This document shows positions 11,761-24,716 of a stretch of DNA of 64,000 nt, piece after piece. This stretch comes from Neckera pumila (Eukaryota; Streptophyta; Bryopsida; Hypnales; Neckeraceae), in NCBI GenBank assembly GCA_963969595.1, contig OZ018408.1:28210108-28274107 (forward strand), in the 5' to 3' direction. The notes beneath the pieces were generated by a model that did no database searches, had not been told where the DNA came from, and was given only the letters and a program-made list of their open reading frames with translations. Position 1 is the stretch's first letter; every line of letters begins with the position of its first letter. The translations under genes and the position numbers were made by a program.

Positions 11761-13090
11761 TACAGATCTTACATCCAACCTTCTAGTCCTTGTTCCCTAG
11801 GCCATCATCCTAAATACACAAACCCCTTCTCAGTCCAAAATCTTACATCTCTCATATGGTTTATATCTTAAATCTTATATGGACATAGATATTATAATTT
11901 TTTCAAGCATACAAATGTTTTATCCCCCGCACTACATATTGCAAATTACATAGATGTTTTACCCCCCGCACTACATATTATAAATCTTGCAAACATTCCT
12001 ATGACCATATATTTTGCCCTCCCTGATTATAGATCTTTCAAAAATCCCATGATTACAAATCATATCATTAAAAGGGATTCGGGGGCCTCAGTAGAGGGCC
12101 GTTTCAGGCCCGTTCTCCAATCTGGCCAAATTTAGTGAATGGCGGTATGGGCGTGCCAGAATTAAAAAATAAGAATAAAAATTTACCAAAATATCATTTT
12201 AAGCTTTTTTTTCTTCCAAAAATGACATGGCAGTTGCTGTGCCACGTCAACTAGCTACTACAGCTGCATTATACAGTCGGGAAACACAGGGGAACTTGTA
12301 GTCCTCCAAAACCCCTGAATCCCTTCTAATGAAACTTCCATAATTATAGATCTTCCTAACGGCCGCGTTCTTAGGCTCCCCCAGCCATCTTTCACCACTA
12401 TCGTTTGTGCTGCCCGTGGAGGTGGACTGGGAACTTGGGCTAAAGTCATTGATCTTGCAAAATCCTATGATCATAAATCTTTCAAAAATCCATGGGTATA
12501 AAGTAGACCAATCCATTTTTGTTTGCTATTTGATTTTGTCATCTTACCTTTGGCCCCAATTCCATCAAGTCCATCCTTCAAATCCGTTCATTTTATAACA
12601 AAATCATTAGATTGATGCCAACAAGGCATGACGTGTCAATCCTTTAATGGTGAACACTTAAGTATAATTAAGCATAAGAAAGCGGTGGTGGATTGCTTAT
12701 AGGATGTTCATGGCTTCACTCTATAAATGGTTTTGTAATTTTAAGGCAAACCACTTTAGAAATTCACAAAAGTTATAATTTTAATTGGAAAACTAATTAC
12801 AATTTTACATAGGCTTGATTCATAAAACAAGTGTCCACTTTTGAAAAATAAGTGCCCATCTTGGAGTTGGCTCCAAAATATTTTGATTGCTAGTTTGCAT
12901 GGTAGTAGGCTTAGATCTTGCAAACTTCCACGGTGAAAGATCTTTCAAAAATCCTACGGTCATAGATCATGCCAACATCAGTCATACTTCCCACGTTCAT
13001 AGATCTTGCCAACTTAAGTCATACTTCCCACGGTCATAGATCTTGCCAACTTAAGTCATACTTCCCACGGTCATAAATCTTGCAATTCTC
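11761..13090. repeat. Degenerate tandem array of an AGATCTTGCAAACTTCC-type unit
   Basis: Units of roughly 35-60 bp with core ATAGATCTTGC(A/C)AACTT recur from about 11761 to 12060, at 12340-12500 and at 12900-13090. The last stretch (12950-13085) is almost perfect, with three consecutive copies of about 39 bp containing CTTAAGTCATACTTCCCAC. A MITE (12066-12331) splits the array. The region between 12500 and 12900 is ordinary AT-rich spacer. Confidence 0.7.
12066..12331. mobile_element. MITE of the CATTAR-ended family
   Basis: The left end CATTAAAAGGGATTCGGGGG is mirrored at the right end by CCCCTGAATCCCTTCTAATG. The ends resemble those at 24717-25022, 25190-25497 and 37937-38349 (CATTA plus a purine-rich block followed by a CC-rich block). 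The interior is GC-rich relative to its surroundings and non-coding. It lies within the AGATCTTGC array. Confidence 0.6.
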
Positions 13091-14254
13091 ATGGTCACGG
13101 TGTTGGGCACTGGAGGAAGATCCCATCAGAATTGTTGTGCTTGCTTCGCATTGCAAATCCCGCGTAGAAGTTTTGTCGACGAGGGAGACCGACGAAGCAG
13201 CGGCAGCAGCAGCATCTTTATGGCAGCCGCAGAAGAAGAACTAGCAGTAGCAGCAGCAGCAACCACCACCGCCGCCTGTCAACTCGGGTGCAAATTTATC
13301 CTGAAAAATCCGACTGTGTGTCGCCGTACTTGCGAGGTGCACTTAACATTCCTACATTCATTTTTCCGATCTTAGCTGGAAATTTCGTTTGAGATCATTG
13401 AAATGCGCGTGTGATAGAATTCAATTCAGCTAAGTAATGTCGAAGATCTTGCACATTTGTATAGTATGACCACCGATAATTTAACGATAGCAAAATTCTC
13501 TTTGCCTTAATCTTGAGCCCTAAATCCTTGAGCTGGTTTTCTCTGAAACCCTACAATTTAAATCATGTCGGTGCGCTTTCTTTCGAATTTGTTTGTCTTG
13601 ATTTTACAGCACATGGAGAGGTGCCGTTTTGTAGACTATACAGTAAATACGCCCTAGGAAATGACTGCAAAATTGTGCTGAATGTGTTGAAGCTTTCTTA
13701 CTTGGATCAACGATTGAGTCTTAAAGCATCCACAAGAAAAACAGTTGAAGGATCATGTGTAACTTGTGATATATGATGCATTTAGTATCGAGTGTCCAAA
13801 AATCTCGTTAAAATGTTCTCAAGGTGTTCACCTTCACCGCACAATGTAGTTTTTCAATTACCTGAAAAGTAAGTAAGAATTCCTCATCCAATGCGGTTTA
13901 TTGCAATTGCAATTCTACAATCAATGAATATGTGGATAAAGTGCTCAAGAAGGGAAACAACTTTTTCTTAGTATGAAAGAAAATATCTTGCAGCCATCCG
14001 TTGTTTGGCTTTGTGGTAAAAGGCTATGGCATGTCTACCCTATATAGCATCTGGCACTAGATGAGTACATGCCGACCTCGGGTGATTGCATGTCATGAAT
14101 TGAGTAGCTTAGTTCCGTGATTTGAATGTCGGAAAGACACTGCTTTAGAGGATTTAAATAGCTATGCTCACAATGCAAGCGGTTCTGGGGTCCCTAACAA
14201 TTGTCCATGTCGTGCGTCTAAAGAGTCATGAGGGTTTTGGGTTACCGCTGACCA
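13091..14254 (+). other. Possible 5' region of the METTL-type pseudogene
   Basis: GC rises here, with CAG/CCG triplet runs at 13200-13280. An open frame (ATG at 13219) would begin MAAAEEELAVAAAATTTAA, an alanine-rich start not unlike plant METTL2/8-like proteins, and it lies upstream of recognisable METTL exons on the same strand. No conserved domain is encoded in this part, so linking it to the downstream exons is inference. Confidence 0.3.
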
Positions 14255-16174
14255 ATTCCCGTGGCCTACGCAGACAAGTATAAAAGAGAAGCTGGCAAGA
14301 ACTGGGGCTTGTTTTACAAACGGAATGCTGATCGTGTATGTGAATTGCAGTCTTCACATTGTTTGTGATTTGCCGTTTGTAATGGTGATACGTAATTCGA
14401 TTCTTCAGTTGAATTAGTCGTTTGTGACGTTTCGAGTTCTGAAAAGAGAATTGATGTAGCCAAGAAATTGATTGGTCATGGTAACTGTATTTCTAAGATT
14501 TTGATTATTTTTTATCGCGTGCAGTTTTTCAAGGATCGGCATTATCTTGACAAAGAATGAGGCGACTACATTGGAGGCATGGTAGGTATGCCTTCTTTGC
14601 ATTATTGAGAAACTTCGTTGGCTTTTTCATAAGTGAAGTGCTTAGTTTTGAGATGAATGAGATTGGCGAGATTGAAGTATTTGTTTACCCTTTACTTGAC
14701 CAGTTTTCTAGCGCAGTCTGGGTCTTAGGGATATCTCAGTATTTTCATAATAATAGGCCTTTTTTCAGTTGATGAGTTTTACGTTACCCAAGCTAGGCAT
14801 ATTTGAATTCTGAATGTGGTGATGATCTGCAGATTAGCAAGGATGAGTCCTCGGGCAGTAAACGAGTGATTTTGGAGGTATGCATTTGTCGAATACATCT
14901 GCATGGTTGATTGAAGGTGCATTGCAGATACGCTGTCAGTATGTGTATAAGATTCATTGCTGTTTAGGTTCTAGGCAGATGTTGTAAAGCGTCTGAAACT
15001 TGACGGTTGTGACCTACAGGTTGGATGCGGGACTGGGAATACTGTGAATATCCTGACATGCCTGTAACTTTCTGCACGGGCTGTCAACCTTGTCAAGGTA
15101 TGTTACGGGGCATTCAATATTTGTAAACCCTGACGGTACACTAAGTAGACCATATACTGTGTGGGTGTTGAATTGCGGTGCGTGAGATTTTAGTGTGTCC
15201 CCAATAAACCACGTCAATAGCTCCACACTAAATTTGAAAACATATATGACCGTATCCTCTCGTAACTACTTCGGTCCAAAGGGTATTTAGTTAGTGTTGT
15301 TTCTTCATGTCATGCATACTACTAATTCTTAGCAACTTAAAAGTAAGGGTTTTAAAAAATGGAGTCTACAAGAGGCTCTTTCCTAGGATGTTTTTATCAA
15401 CCTTCATTATGTCTACAATGTTGTTGTACCAGCTAGAGCATGATAGTCGGAGGTATAATGAGGTGGATATGATGTTTATGATGACAGGCACACAAAGAAT
15501 ATGGAGGCCGAGTGAATGCATTCGTCCTAGGATCAGCTTCTATACCACTTGCTTCTGTTGATGTTTTCACCCTGATGAGAGCATGTTCCGGGTGCACTCT
15601 TTTCACTCAGTATGTGATAGCTGTGAGGGTCGATGGTTTCTGTTAGCATCCTTGTCGATTGGTGGGAATCCCTCGATATTGCTGAAAGGTTTTGTGGAAT
15701 ATTGATGGTAGAAGTTGGTGTGCGCTCAGGTTTTTGTTAGTGGCATACTATCGTAAACATGCAAATGGTGTTGCAAATTGACTTCTTGAAAATCTATATG
15801 AGAATTTGAAGCCATTTATTCCATTGTGCTAGATTGCTAACTAGCTCGTGGCTACTTGGAAATGGAGATTAGTTTGTTGTAAATACTTTTAGCCACTTAT
15901 TTCTGCCATTTTTATGCAGATCTAGTCTGGTTAGCACAGTGTTAGAATTTGTATCTTGGTACCTGCAATGCTAAGCGTCTAATAAAATTCCTAGTTCATT
16001 TACTGATTGATACATCTACCGTTGTTTTTAGTGTTGTTATTAACATCGATATTTCTGCTACGGTTTTCCAACGCTCCTTTTGAAGTTGTCCTACTAATGT
16101 TCATTTTAGGTGATTGGTATGACAGCCAGGTGGTATGCCCGGTGCGGAATTACGCTGTGAGTGATCTGGCACAG
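14255..16174 (+). pseudogene. Decayed METTL2/8-like tRNA (m3C32) methyltransferase gene
   Basis: Several exons of a class I SAM-dependent methyltransferase of the TRM140/METTL2/6/8 type can be read with GT-AG borders. Intact family members make 3-methylcytidine at position 32 of certain tRNAs. Exon pieces: 14255-14335 (ADKYKREAGKNW...FYKRNADR), 14525-14581 (FFKDRHYLDKE, stop, GDYIGG), 14833-14877 (...KRVILE), 15020-15097 (VGCGTGNTVNIL, the SAM-binding motif I, then SARAVNLVK) and 16110-16174 (...VRNYAVSDLAQ, matching the family's RDYAVGDLAQ). It is dead: the invariant Trp of KEWG is TGA at 14558-14560, the segment between motif I and the ARAVNLVK helix is shortened and contains TAA, and the middle and last exons are not visible. 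Splice positions are by eye. Confidence 0.7.
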
Positions 16175-16644
16175 GTATGGCCTTCTCGTTGGTTTAAAAA
16201 CTTTTCACTTTTTCTTCAGAAATTCACGGTAATTTCAAATCTTTGTAAAAGGAATTGAAATTCTATGGCTTATAGAAGATATGTGATTTCATCTCTCGCA
16301 AATGAATTAAAATGATTTCCACTCATATATAGGAACATGCTAAAGAAAAGATATTTAATTCACTATCTGTTCATAAGAAAATACCTACCATGCTGTCAAA
16401 TTGTGATATAGACAACCTTAATGGTACTACACAAGAATAAGCATTCAACTATTGCAATGATAGGTTGCTTAATTATTCTCCCATCATTGTTTGATAATGA
16501 AGGTTGTTTTTGTTCTCTAATCTAATTCAATTTATGACACTAAATGAACATGTGTTTAGTTGAAAGTACCAGGTTTTTTCAATTTGCACCAAAGAATGAT
16601 ACTCACCAACACTATCCGGGTAGAAGTTTGAGCCAAATCATCCA

Positions 16645-16834
16645 ATAAGGTAGATGCACCTTATTCTATCTCCATTTGCAATGTTGTTCTAATGTACTCT
16701 CTGTTCATTTTAGAACAAGAGTCTAGGCGTGTATATGATCACGCACATTCTTTAATTCTTGGATTGAAGTGAATGCAGGGAAGTCGTTTGGATTGAATTA
16801 GGTGCAAGGATAGAACAAGGTGCATCTACCTTAT
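16645..16834. mobile_element. MITE with 18-bp TIRs (ATAAGGTAGATGCACCTT)
   Basis: A 190-bp segment opens with ATAAGGTAGATGCACCTT and closes with the exact inverse AAGGTGCATCTACCTTAT. The next few bases inward are also complementary (CTATC and GATAG). It is non-coding. The target duplication is not obvious; a 2-3 bp TA-rich duplication is possible. Confidence 0.75.
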
Positions 16835-18540
16835 TTATAGTTGCTCTATGAGTTTCCTATTGCTAATCAATTTTTCATTGATATGTTTGTTTGTTTGGGC
16901 ACTCTTACTTGAAGTAGAATTTCTTTGAAATATTGTTCGACAAATTTGGTTGACGTTTTGATTTTGAATTGGCATTTTTGGAAATCGATTTGGAAATAGA
17001 AATGGAAATATTATTTGTCAATTTGATTAGCAAAAATCTCCAGTTGGGCTTGCAAGAATTGTCGGGAGTATTCACAGATGATGCTTATAGGTATTAAAGT
17101 ATGCCTTTTTCAATTTGAGTTTATTTTTATATGGACTAGATTTACCGGTCAAGAGCAAAACGTTTTAAATGGATTATATGGACATTTGGACACAAATAAT
17201 TGTCCTTTGCATGCAATTAAAGATGCTGAGATCTCACTTTTTTGTCAACTAGTTTGGACTATAAGAACTGAACTAGTCATATTATCTCATATAGGTATTT
17301 TCTACTTGAAGCATTTGAAAGTAACTAATGTCTTGACTATTAGTATGCACAACAATAATTTGAGAGGATTGAATCTTTAAGTTGTGGATTATTTTAGTTG
17401 TTATCGATATTGAATTGGAAGTTGACTCATTATTTTTATATCAAAAGGTATGTCTTGCAATCTTTATGAATGCTTTTGTTTTATTTAATCAACTACTTTT
17501 CATATGAAGTAAGTACATGTGTAAGTAAAGTAAGTAAAGTAACTATGTTTAAGTTTGTATAGTCAAGTAGGTATTTGATTTTACTCTGAAATTTTGTTTT
17601 GGGTCTTGTGATTAAGTTTGTCTAGTTAAATAGGTATTTTATTTTATTTTGAACTTTTTGTTAGGTCTTGTTGTAAGTTGGAAAGAGATTTCAAATTCTC
17701 TTAGTATGCTTTTTTGGACACCCTATGAATAAATTATGAATTTTCATAATGTTGGAATAGATGTGTTCATAATCAATCTAAAGGTTGGACAGTTTGAACA
17801 ATCATGTGCAAGATTTAGTTGTAGAAACGAGTTGCAATTGGGTTGAGTTCATAGATCTCAACAGGTTCAGGGCTTCTGGCCAAATATTCATATTTGGAAG
17901 ACTTTTTTTGAATTTACATTGAGAGTGTGAAAGAACCAAGTAGAAACAAAGCAAAATTTAGCCAGTTTTTGGATCACTGGTTGAATTACCTTAATTGGAG
18001 AATTGGAGTAGAATTGTAGATTTTATATTAATTATAGACGGAGCTACATTTAATTTAATAGGAGATTTGTCGAGTAACCAACCTTTTTTCCAGATTGATA
18101 TTCTATTGAATGCATCTCTATTGCATGGAACACACGTGTGACTATTGTATTGGTAAGTACAAGAAGATTTTATTATTTAGGTTGGATAGCTATACATGTG
18201 CTGCATGCACCACTTGAACTATTGTTATGTTATTATAAAGATTCGATGATCCTGGACTTACAATATTGGGACAATAACTTATTGGGCACAAATAATTTCC
18301 TAGAAAAAAAAATAAACACTAACATTTACTACATTTTGAAGTGCTGAGAAGGTATGCCATTTCATTTTGTACTAGAATTAGAAAAGGAGACTAACATGAG
18401 TATAAAAACCTACCATAATGACTTCAGAGATTACTGATCATTTAAACCAAATCCCTTCACGATTGCAAAACCAATAGTCCAGAAACATGCACAGAATGAA
18501 TCAAAATCCATAGAAGTTGAGAGTTTGTTCTTCAAGAATG
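16835..18540. other. AT-rich spacer, no gene seen
   Basis: A local duplication of about 80 bp with AAGTTTGT.TAGTTAA.TAGGTATTT lies at 17540-17665, next to a short (GTAAGTAAA)n run. Otherwise there is no coding or repeat signal. Confidence 0.4.
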
Positions 18541-20650
18541 ATCTTCTAAGCTTCATATAATCAACAAAATTCATCAGCAACCCCCGCCAACGATGACACC
18601 AAAGCACTCACCAAGATCAAGCACCAAACCCTGATGAATTCACCCAGTGGGTTTCAAATACACCATTTCACTCTGAGATCAAGCTTCAACGTTGCACAGT
18701 TCGTAAACTCAAGCACAATGGTTATTCAAATTTACAATGTCGGAGCAATGTTAGTGCCTCTCTGTCCTCTTCGCGAGACCTCAAAAACTCCAAAATATGA
18801 TGAAAAAACGCTCTTTCTTATAATAATCCTCTAATAATACGCTCTGGAAGGTTTGGTATATAATACGCTAATATACCACAATGTAAAATACTTATTAGAA
18901 ATATATAGGTGGGAGCAAAACTATTAAGCTATATCTACAAGCTTAACTATGTACTTCGGGTTTTCTATTGAATTTGGCCCTTGCTGTGTTGTTGCTGGGT
19001 GAAGGACCTATCATCCCGTTTTCGACTTTTCTAACACCTCCAATATCGAAGATAATTATTCACTCCCTACGTTCTATCTTGAAGCTGCCTACAGATGGTT
19101 GCAAGTCAATGGATTCCTTTCTCAAGTTCCCTGTGGCCGGATGCAGGATCATAAGAAAATTTGATTTTGAGATCGTAGGTCTTGCATTCCATGGCGGCAC
19201 TCCTCGATTTGCTCCAATATCATCAGGTGTAAGACAACCTCCAATCTTGTTTGAGTTAAACTCCTGACATGCCATATCTTGACTCACCTGCAAACTTGCT
19301 ATCCATGACAGAAAGTCGATATTTGATTACTCTTGTCGATGCTGAAGCTTTCAGTGACAGACTAACAACCACCTCAATCAGACATTATCAGTAATGGCAC
19401 GCCATGACTAACCGTGAAAGCACTTTCTAAATCAAAATCAAGAATCTTTCAAGTTAATATGGCAATTCCAATGGTCTACTTAGTAGTGCTCTATCTCTTC
19501 GCCATATAATTAAATTACGCCAACTAATTGCGAGTTTGTGAAAGCAAACTACAAGATCTAGCTACACGAAGAGAGTGGCTTCCGTCAAAGTAAATCAAAT
19601 TTCAGGACACAAGCGACCAGAAATTTCAATTGAGATTTGTAGCTCCTGAGCGCTCAACAATGACATGAGGTGACTAAGATGTTAATTCTATAAACAAAAG
19701 CAATATCTCCCAGTTACATTGAAAAAGAAGAAGCGAAGGCACTCACTCTGCCTCAGTATTGATGACTTCCAAATAGGTTTACCTCCGACCAATGTATACC
19801 GGTCGTGTTCTATCACGCAAGCATTAAATTAAACTGTTCAGTGAATGAGGAAAGAGCAGAGACCATTCATCGTCCAACTCGCTAAAACGAAGAAATCATT
19901 TCAAGATCAAATGCAACCGGATAGAAAGAGCACGCACAAAGCGGAAGCACAAATTTGCCAAAGACACAAAGCTAGCAAAACTGAAACGAGAGGTCTAACT
20001 AATTAAGAATTCAATCTTGGCTAGGAAGAACATATTCGTTTATAAAAGAACTAACAAAAGGTGGTGTCCATGCCATCCCCAATCGATCTCACCTTGCATC
20101 CTCACTGCAGGGCGACTCAAATCTTCAACACGACGTCCTTCGGAAGGCTGATCGTCTTCACCGTGAGTCAGTTCCGACATTGGGCACTCTACGTACGAGA
20201 ACAATTCCAACACAGTGTGTCTAGCTCATGATCTGACTACAAGCTTACGGTTCAAAACAATGACCACTGGTTAAGAATGATCGAACTACTCTTGCGTTTT
20301 ATGATTTCGGTGGGCATGGGGGAGACCGACTTATTCAATCGACCTATCATTCCAAGAAATACTGGGTACTTATTATTTTGGGATTTGCCGGGGGATGAAG
20401 GCGGCATCTTGAGGAACGCCTCCCCTGGAATTTCTCTGTGAGGTACCTGCGACTTCCTTGAATGTACTCCTTGAGTAGATATGCATGGTTCCAGTGCATG
20501 CACCCGAATTAGCCATGTGTAAGTTGCAGTGTAGCATGCAGTGCTGTGCAGTTGCGAAGACTATTCAGTCGTGCAACATGTCGAGCTATGGAAGCGGTAA
20601 GTGATGTTATTTAGCGTAATCAAATTGAGCTCGAGTTTTCATGTTAAAAT
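18541..20650. other. Mid-GC unassigned region with one possible coding block on the minus strand
   Basis: Base composition is more balanced than in the flanks, as in decayed or untranslated genic DNA. The best open block is 19060-19293 on the minus strand (77 codons; IGGCLTPDDIGANRGVPPWN is the most protein-like stretch), preceded by a plausible AG acceptor. I recognise no family, and the plus strand is open over the same stretch, so I do not call a gene. The rest holds nothing recognised. Confidence 0.3.
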
Positions 20651-20654
20651 AAAT

Positions 20655-23110
20655 AAACTAGTGTGCCTTGTGCGGTTGCCACAACCAAAATAAAAGTGAA
20701 AATCATATCTTCATTTTTTAATCCTTAAAGGACCATTGTCCCTTTGGTGGACAAATGCGTTTTTGGGCAGGTACCTACGGGCTGAAATTTTCTTCTGTTT
20801 TTTTGAAACTTTTTTTGGAGGTAGAAAAGCTGATTATCTTCATGGGAATATAATTTTTTTCACAATTGGTGCTCAGGAACAAAAGTTATGACCAAATAAG
20901 CTCAAAACAGGGGACGGCGGGCAACAAAAAAAAATTTGCAATTTTTTTTTTTTTTTCTTAAAGTATTTTTTTCTCATAGATTATATTTTTATCTATCTAG
21001 AAAGCTTTGATTCATTTCATTTGGATTCTCTATGAGAAAGTTATGGACATTCTTGTTTTTCGGGCAGTTAGAGCATCTTTTTGAAAAAAATAACTTGTAG
21101 GACTCATTTCTGAATGCAATTTTTCAGATTTTTCAGATTTTTTTTTTTGCATGGTTTAGTTTACTTGCTAGAACAATCTCACCATTGGGATTAGTGCATT
21201 TTAATCCCATCTAAAATATATGAATATTTTAGATTTTCCTTCTATCTGGTACCTACTTCTACTCAATAATTTTTTTAATAATGAAAATTAAGTTTTCTTA
21301 AACTATTTTTTTTTGGCTAGATTCTTAACTCAATTCTCCAGGATAAACATTGAAAGCTCAAATCTCTGTAGTGCAAAAAAATAAAGTTAAAAATATTCAA
21401 AGTCGAAAAATCTAGTCCCCCAATGTGCTGAAAATCTTGTTTTTTTCACTTTAAACGCAGATATCTTGCAATCTGTGCGGTCAAAAATTCTGAAATTTTT
21501 TCTACACACTCTCATACTAGTTAGGTGTAAGATCCTACGGTTAGATGTGGGAGAAAAACGTTTTTCAAATTTTTTATATTTTGCTATAGAAATGACAGTT
21601 TTGAGTCTTTTTTGGCAGAAAAAGGGCCTCGGTCCTTTAGGGGTTAATTTAGTATATATAAATTTTGAAATTCAATATCTTTTTATATACAAAAGAGTAC
21701 AAGGGCTTTATTGTGGTGAGAGGTTGCGTTCTTGATATAAAGAGATAGCTCTATGTTCAAAGGAGTCCGAGGGTTTTGTTTTTGTGGCATTTGGACATGT
21801 GATGTGAAAGGTATATTTTTTCCAAAACAGGAGATAATTTAATTCAATTTTTTAATTCATGAAAACTCTTGAAATTCAGTAATTTTCACACTGTAGGTCC
21901 AAACACCATGAAATAAAATCTATGCATCCCTTCATGCGGAGAGCTTTCCAACGGTACTAAGAACGCTACTAGGGAATCATAGTTTCTTAGATCTCAACGT
22001 ATCATATAGGAAATCTAGACCTGTGGAAGGTTGTTTGACTTCTGGCGTATGTGCAATTATAAGGGGGGGGTATATATATATTTATTTTCAAATGATTTTT
22101 TTAATCAGAAGCCTGATGGAGCATACACATTGACTACTCACCTTACATATTCCTGACTCTTTTGGGGGCTTATTTCTTTTCTAAATGCACATTGTCGTAA
22201 ATGCTTGGAGGCCCTTCTGTGGGCTAAAAGTTTCTCTAATGCTCTAATGTCAAACCAAACAAACCAAACAAACAAAGAAAAGAAAAGAAAACAAGCAAAC
22301 AAAATAAAATAAAACAAAACAAAACAAAACAATTAAGTGCTAGACTAGTGTACCATGTGCTGTTGCTACAACCAAAATAGCCAAATAGGAATACAATTCA
22401 TTTTTTATTTTTTATATTTATATATTTATATATATATTTTATTTGGAATAACTTTCAAATTCAATATCTTTTATGCAAAAAAGAGTGTAAAGGCTTTGTT
22501 TTTGTGTGAGAAATTGCATTCTTGATATAAATAGAAAGCTTTATACATGACATGAAGGAGTGCAAAGGCTTTATTTTGTGGTGTTTAAACATGCGATGTG
22601 TTTAAACATGCGATGTGTTTAAACATGCTATGTTTTTTTCAAAACAAAAGATAATTTCATTCAATTTCCTAATTTTTAAAAACTTTCAAATTCATACCCT
22701 TCACACCATAGGTCTTAATGCCATAAAACAAAGTCTATGCATCCCTCCTCACAAAGAGCTTTCCAACGGTATAAAGAACGCAATCAAAAGGCACACGCTC
22801 TAGGAGATATCACCAAATAAATAAAACAAATTAAAAAACTAACTAACTAACTAACTTAAGATATGGCCTAATGTGCCCTATGTTGTTGCCACAAACAAAA
22901 CAAAAGTAGAAGTATTTTTTTTTACTTTTTAATTCACAAAAAATTTGAAAGTCAATAACTTTCACATTATGGGTTTGAACACCACAAAACAAAGCCTATA
23001 CACCCCTCCTTGCCAAGGGCTTTTTGACGGTACAAAGCATAGGAATAGGGGCACACAATCCAAGAGATCTCACCGTAACAAACAAATAAATTAAAACAAA
23101 CAACCTAAGT
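20655..23110. repeat. Cluster of AAAC-tailed dispersed repeat units
   Basis: At least three to four units with a common order follow each other: (T)GTGCC(C/T)TGTGC.GTTGCCACAACCAAA, then AATTTTGAAATTCAATATCTTT, then CATAGGTC..A.GCCATAAAACAAAGTCTATGC, then GAGCTTTCCAACGGTA, ending in AAAC/AAAT/AACT-rich tails (for example 22250-22330, 22820-22860, 23075-23105). The first unit is split by the TTAA element at 20718-21647. Small open frames inside the units are not conserved between copies. Confidence 0.6.
20718..21647 (-). mobile_element. TTAA-ended element, copy 1 (930 bp)
   Basis: Left end TTAATCCTTAAAGGACC, right end GGTCCTTTAGGGGTTAA. Relative to the copies at 56.9 and 58.3 kb it is reversed: the hairpin-bearing end (GTCCCTTTGGTGGAC) is on the left. 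It sits in an AAAC-tailed unit. The sibling unit at 22385-22450 is uninterrupted at the same place (TCATTTTTTATTTTTTA...), so this is a genuine insertion with TTAA at the junctions. There is no transposase frame; the interior contains conserved blocks such as ATCTTGCAATCTGTGCGGTC and AAGATCCTACGGTTAGATGT. Confidence 0.8.
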
Positions 23111-23245
23111 AAAGGTAATGGATGGATGTATTGTATGTAATTGGAGAACAACTCAACAGTGTGATTTTGTGCCATTTTTAGATCAATCAGGAGAGTAAAG
23201 AGGACACTAACACACTAAAGAAGACGGACATAATATATTTGAGAT

Positions 23246-24161
23246 TTAACCCCTAAAGGACCAACATGCATTTTTTGGCCGTATAGAAATTTTGGGCACG
23301 TACGTGTGACTAGAGATATCCATATTTGAGGCTGAAATTTTAGTAGAAGGTGGGGGCAAGGAATATCTTCATGTGTACCAAGTTTCATGACATTTCAAAA
23401 TATGAGTTAAAAGTTGGGACCTAATATGTTACTTTTTTCCGTTACTGGGTAGTTTGGACAAATCAGAAAAAATCATTTTTTCCGGAATTTTTTTTTTGAA
23501 ATTGGTTCTCTATATGTATATATAATTAAAAAGCTTTGAGTCATTGGCCATTTCAATCAATGAGTCAAAAGTTGTGAGGTTTTTTTAGTTTGTGAGCAAT
23601 TATAGATTGTCTACTCTAAAAATGACTTTAAAGTCGTTTATTTAACTCAATTTTCAATATTTTTGGAAAAAAATAAAATCCTAAGATGTAGATTGATTAT
23701 TACAACATTACAACCGGGACTGGCATTTTTAAATTCCATGATTAAATTTTTAACAATTTAGTATTTTGAATCATTTTCTACTTCTTTCTACTTACTATTT
23801 TTTTCCTATATGTTGTACAATTCCAAATGATGTGAAATTTTTCAAGCATATAGACAACTTTTTTAGGAAACTGAATTTGAAGAAGCACCACCTTTATCGG
23901 CATTTTTTCATTGAAAAGTGAGCTTGCAAAGTGCAACTACCCGGTTTTTCGCAGGATTGAAAAAATGGTTTTCAAGACTTTGAATGCTTGAATCTTATGA
24001 TCCACACGGTGGAATTTTCTGAAATTTTTACCACATGTTTTCAAAATATCATACTACAAGATCCTAAGGTTACATGTGTCAAAAATTTGGTAGTTGTATT
24101 AGAAATGGCAGTTTTGGAGCGCTTTTTGGTGATTACATAGTCATGAAACTTTAGGGGTTAA
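23246..24161 (-). mobile_element. TTAA-ended element, copy 2 (916 bp, divergent subfamily)
   Basis: Begins TTAACCCCTAAAGGACCAAC and ends ACTTTAGGGGTTAA. The ends agree with the family, but the interior (for example AACAATTTAGTATTTTGAATCA and GTTTTGGAGCGCTTTTTGGTG) matches the decayed copy at 6619-7815 better than the others, so two subfamilies coexist. Non-coding. Confidence 0.75.
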
Positions 24162-24716
24162 TCAAACATGCTCTTCAAATTCAATTAATGTTTGGTCTGC
24201 AAAGCCCCTAGATGGTATCATATTATTACCAATGAGATAGCTAGGTAAGTACCAATTTGCAAAGTATTTTTGATAACTTTGTCATTGGATTGTAATCACA
24301 TTAACGTCAATTTCTTTAAAATTGTAGTCGGTTTGGACACTTTGGCACCTTTTAGAACATGCATTTTGATATTCAAATCTATGTCCATCCTAGATTTTAG
24401 ATCTTTACATACAAATATGTCACAATTTTTGACATTGGAGTTGAGCCAACGTAATGAAATTGACCATCTTAACATAATGCTAATACAAATTCCAATTTAT
24501 ATTTAAATTCAAAGCTCTCATCCATTCAAAATTGATTTTTGATATCTAATCTACAATATCCTTATATTGGATCATAAAGATCATGCATGTTGAATCTTTC
24601 TCCCATTCAAATTGTTAAAGTTAGATTAATCTTTCTTCCCTTCAAATTGTTAAAGTTAGATTAACACTAGGCTTAGAACCTTGCTCTTTCTTCAATTTAG
24701 AAAACAATTTTTGGAA
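24162..24716. other. AT-rich spacer, no gene seen
   Basis: Contains a short direct repeat (TTCAAATTGTTAAAGTTAGATTAA, positions 24608-24665) and otherwise nothing recognised. Confidence 0.4.

Noticed and set aside
19060..19293. Minus-strand 77-codon frame as a gene
   Set aside because: Protein-like in places, but the opposite strand is equally open and no family is recognised; left as an unassigned note.
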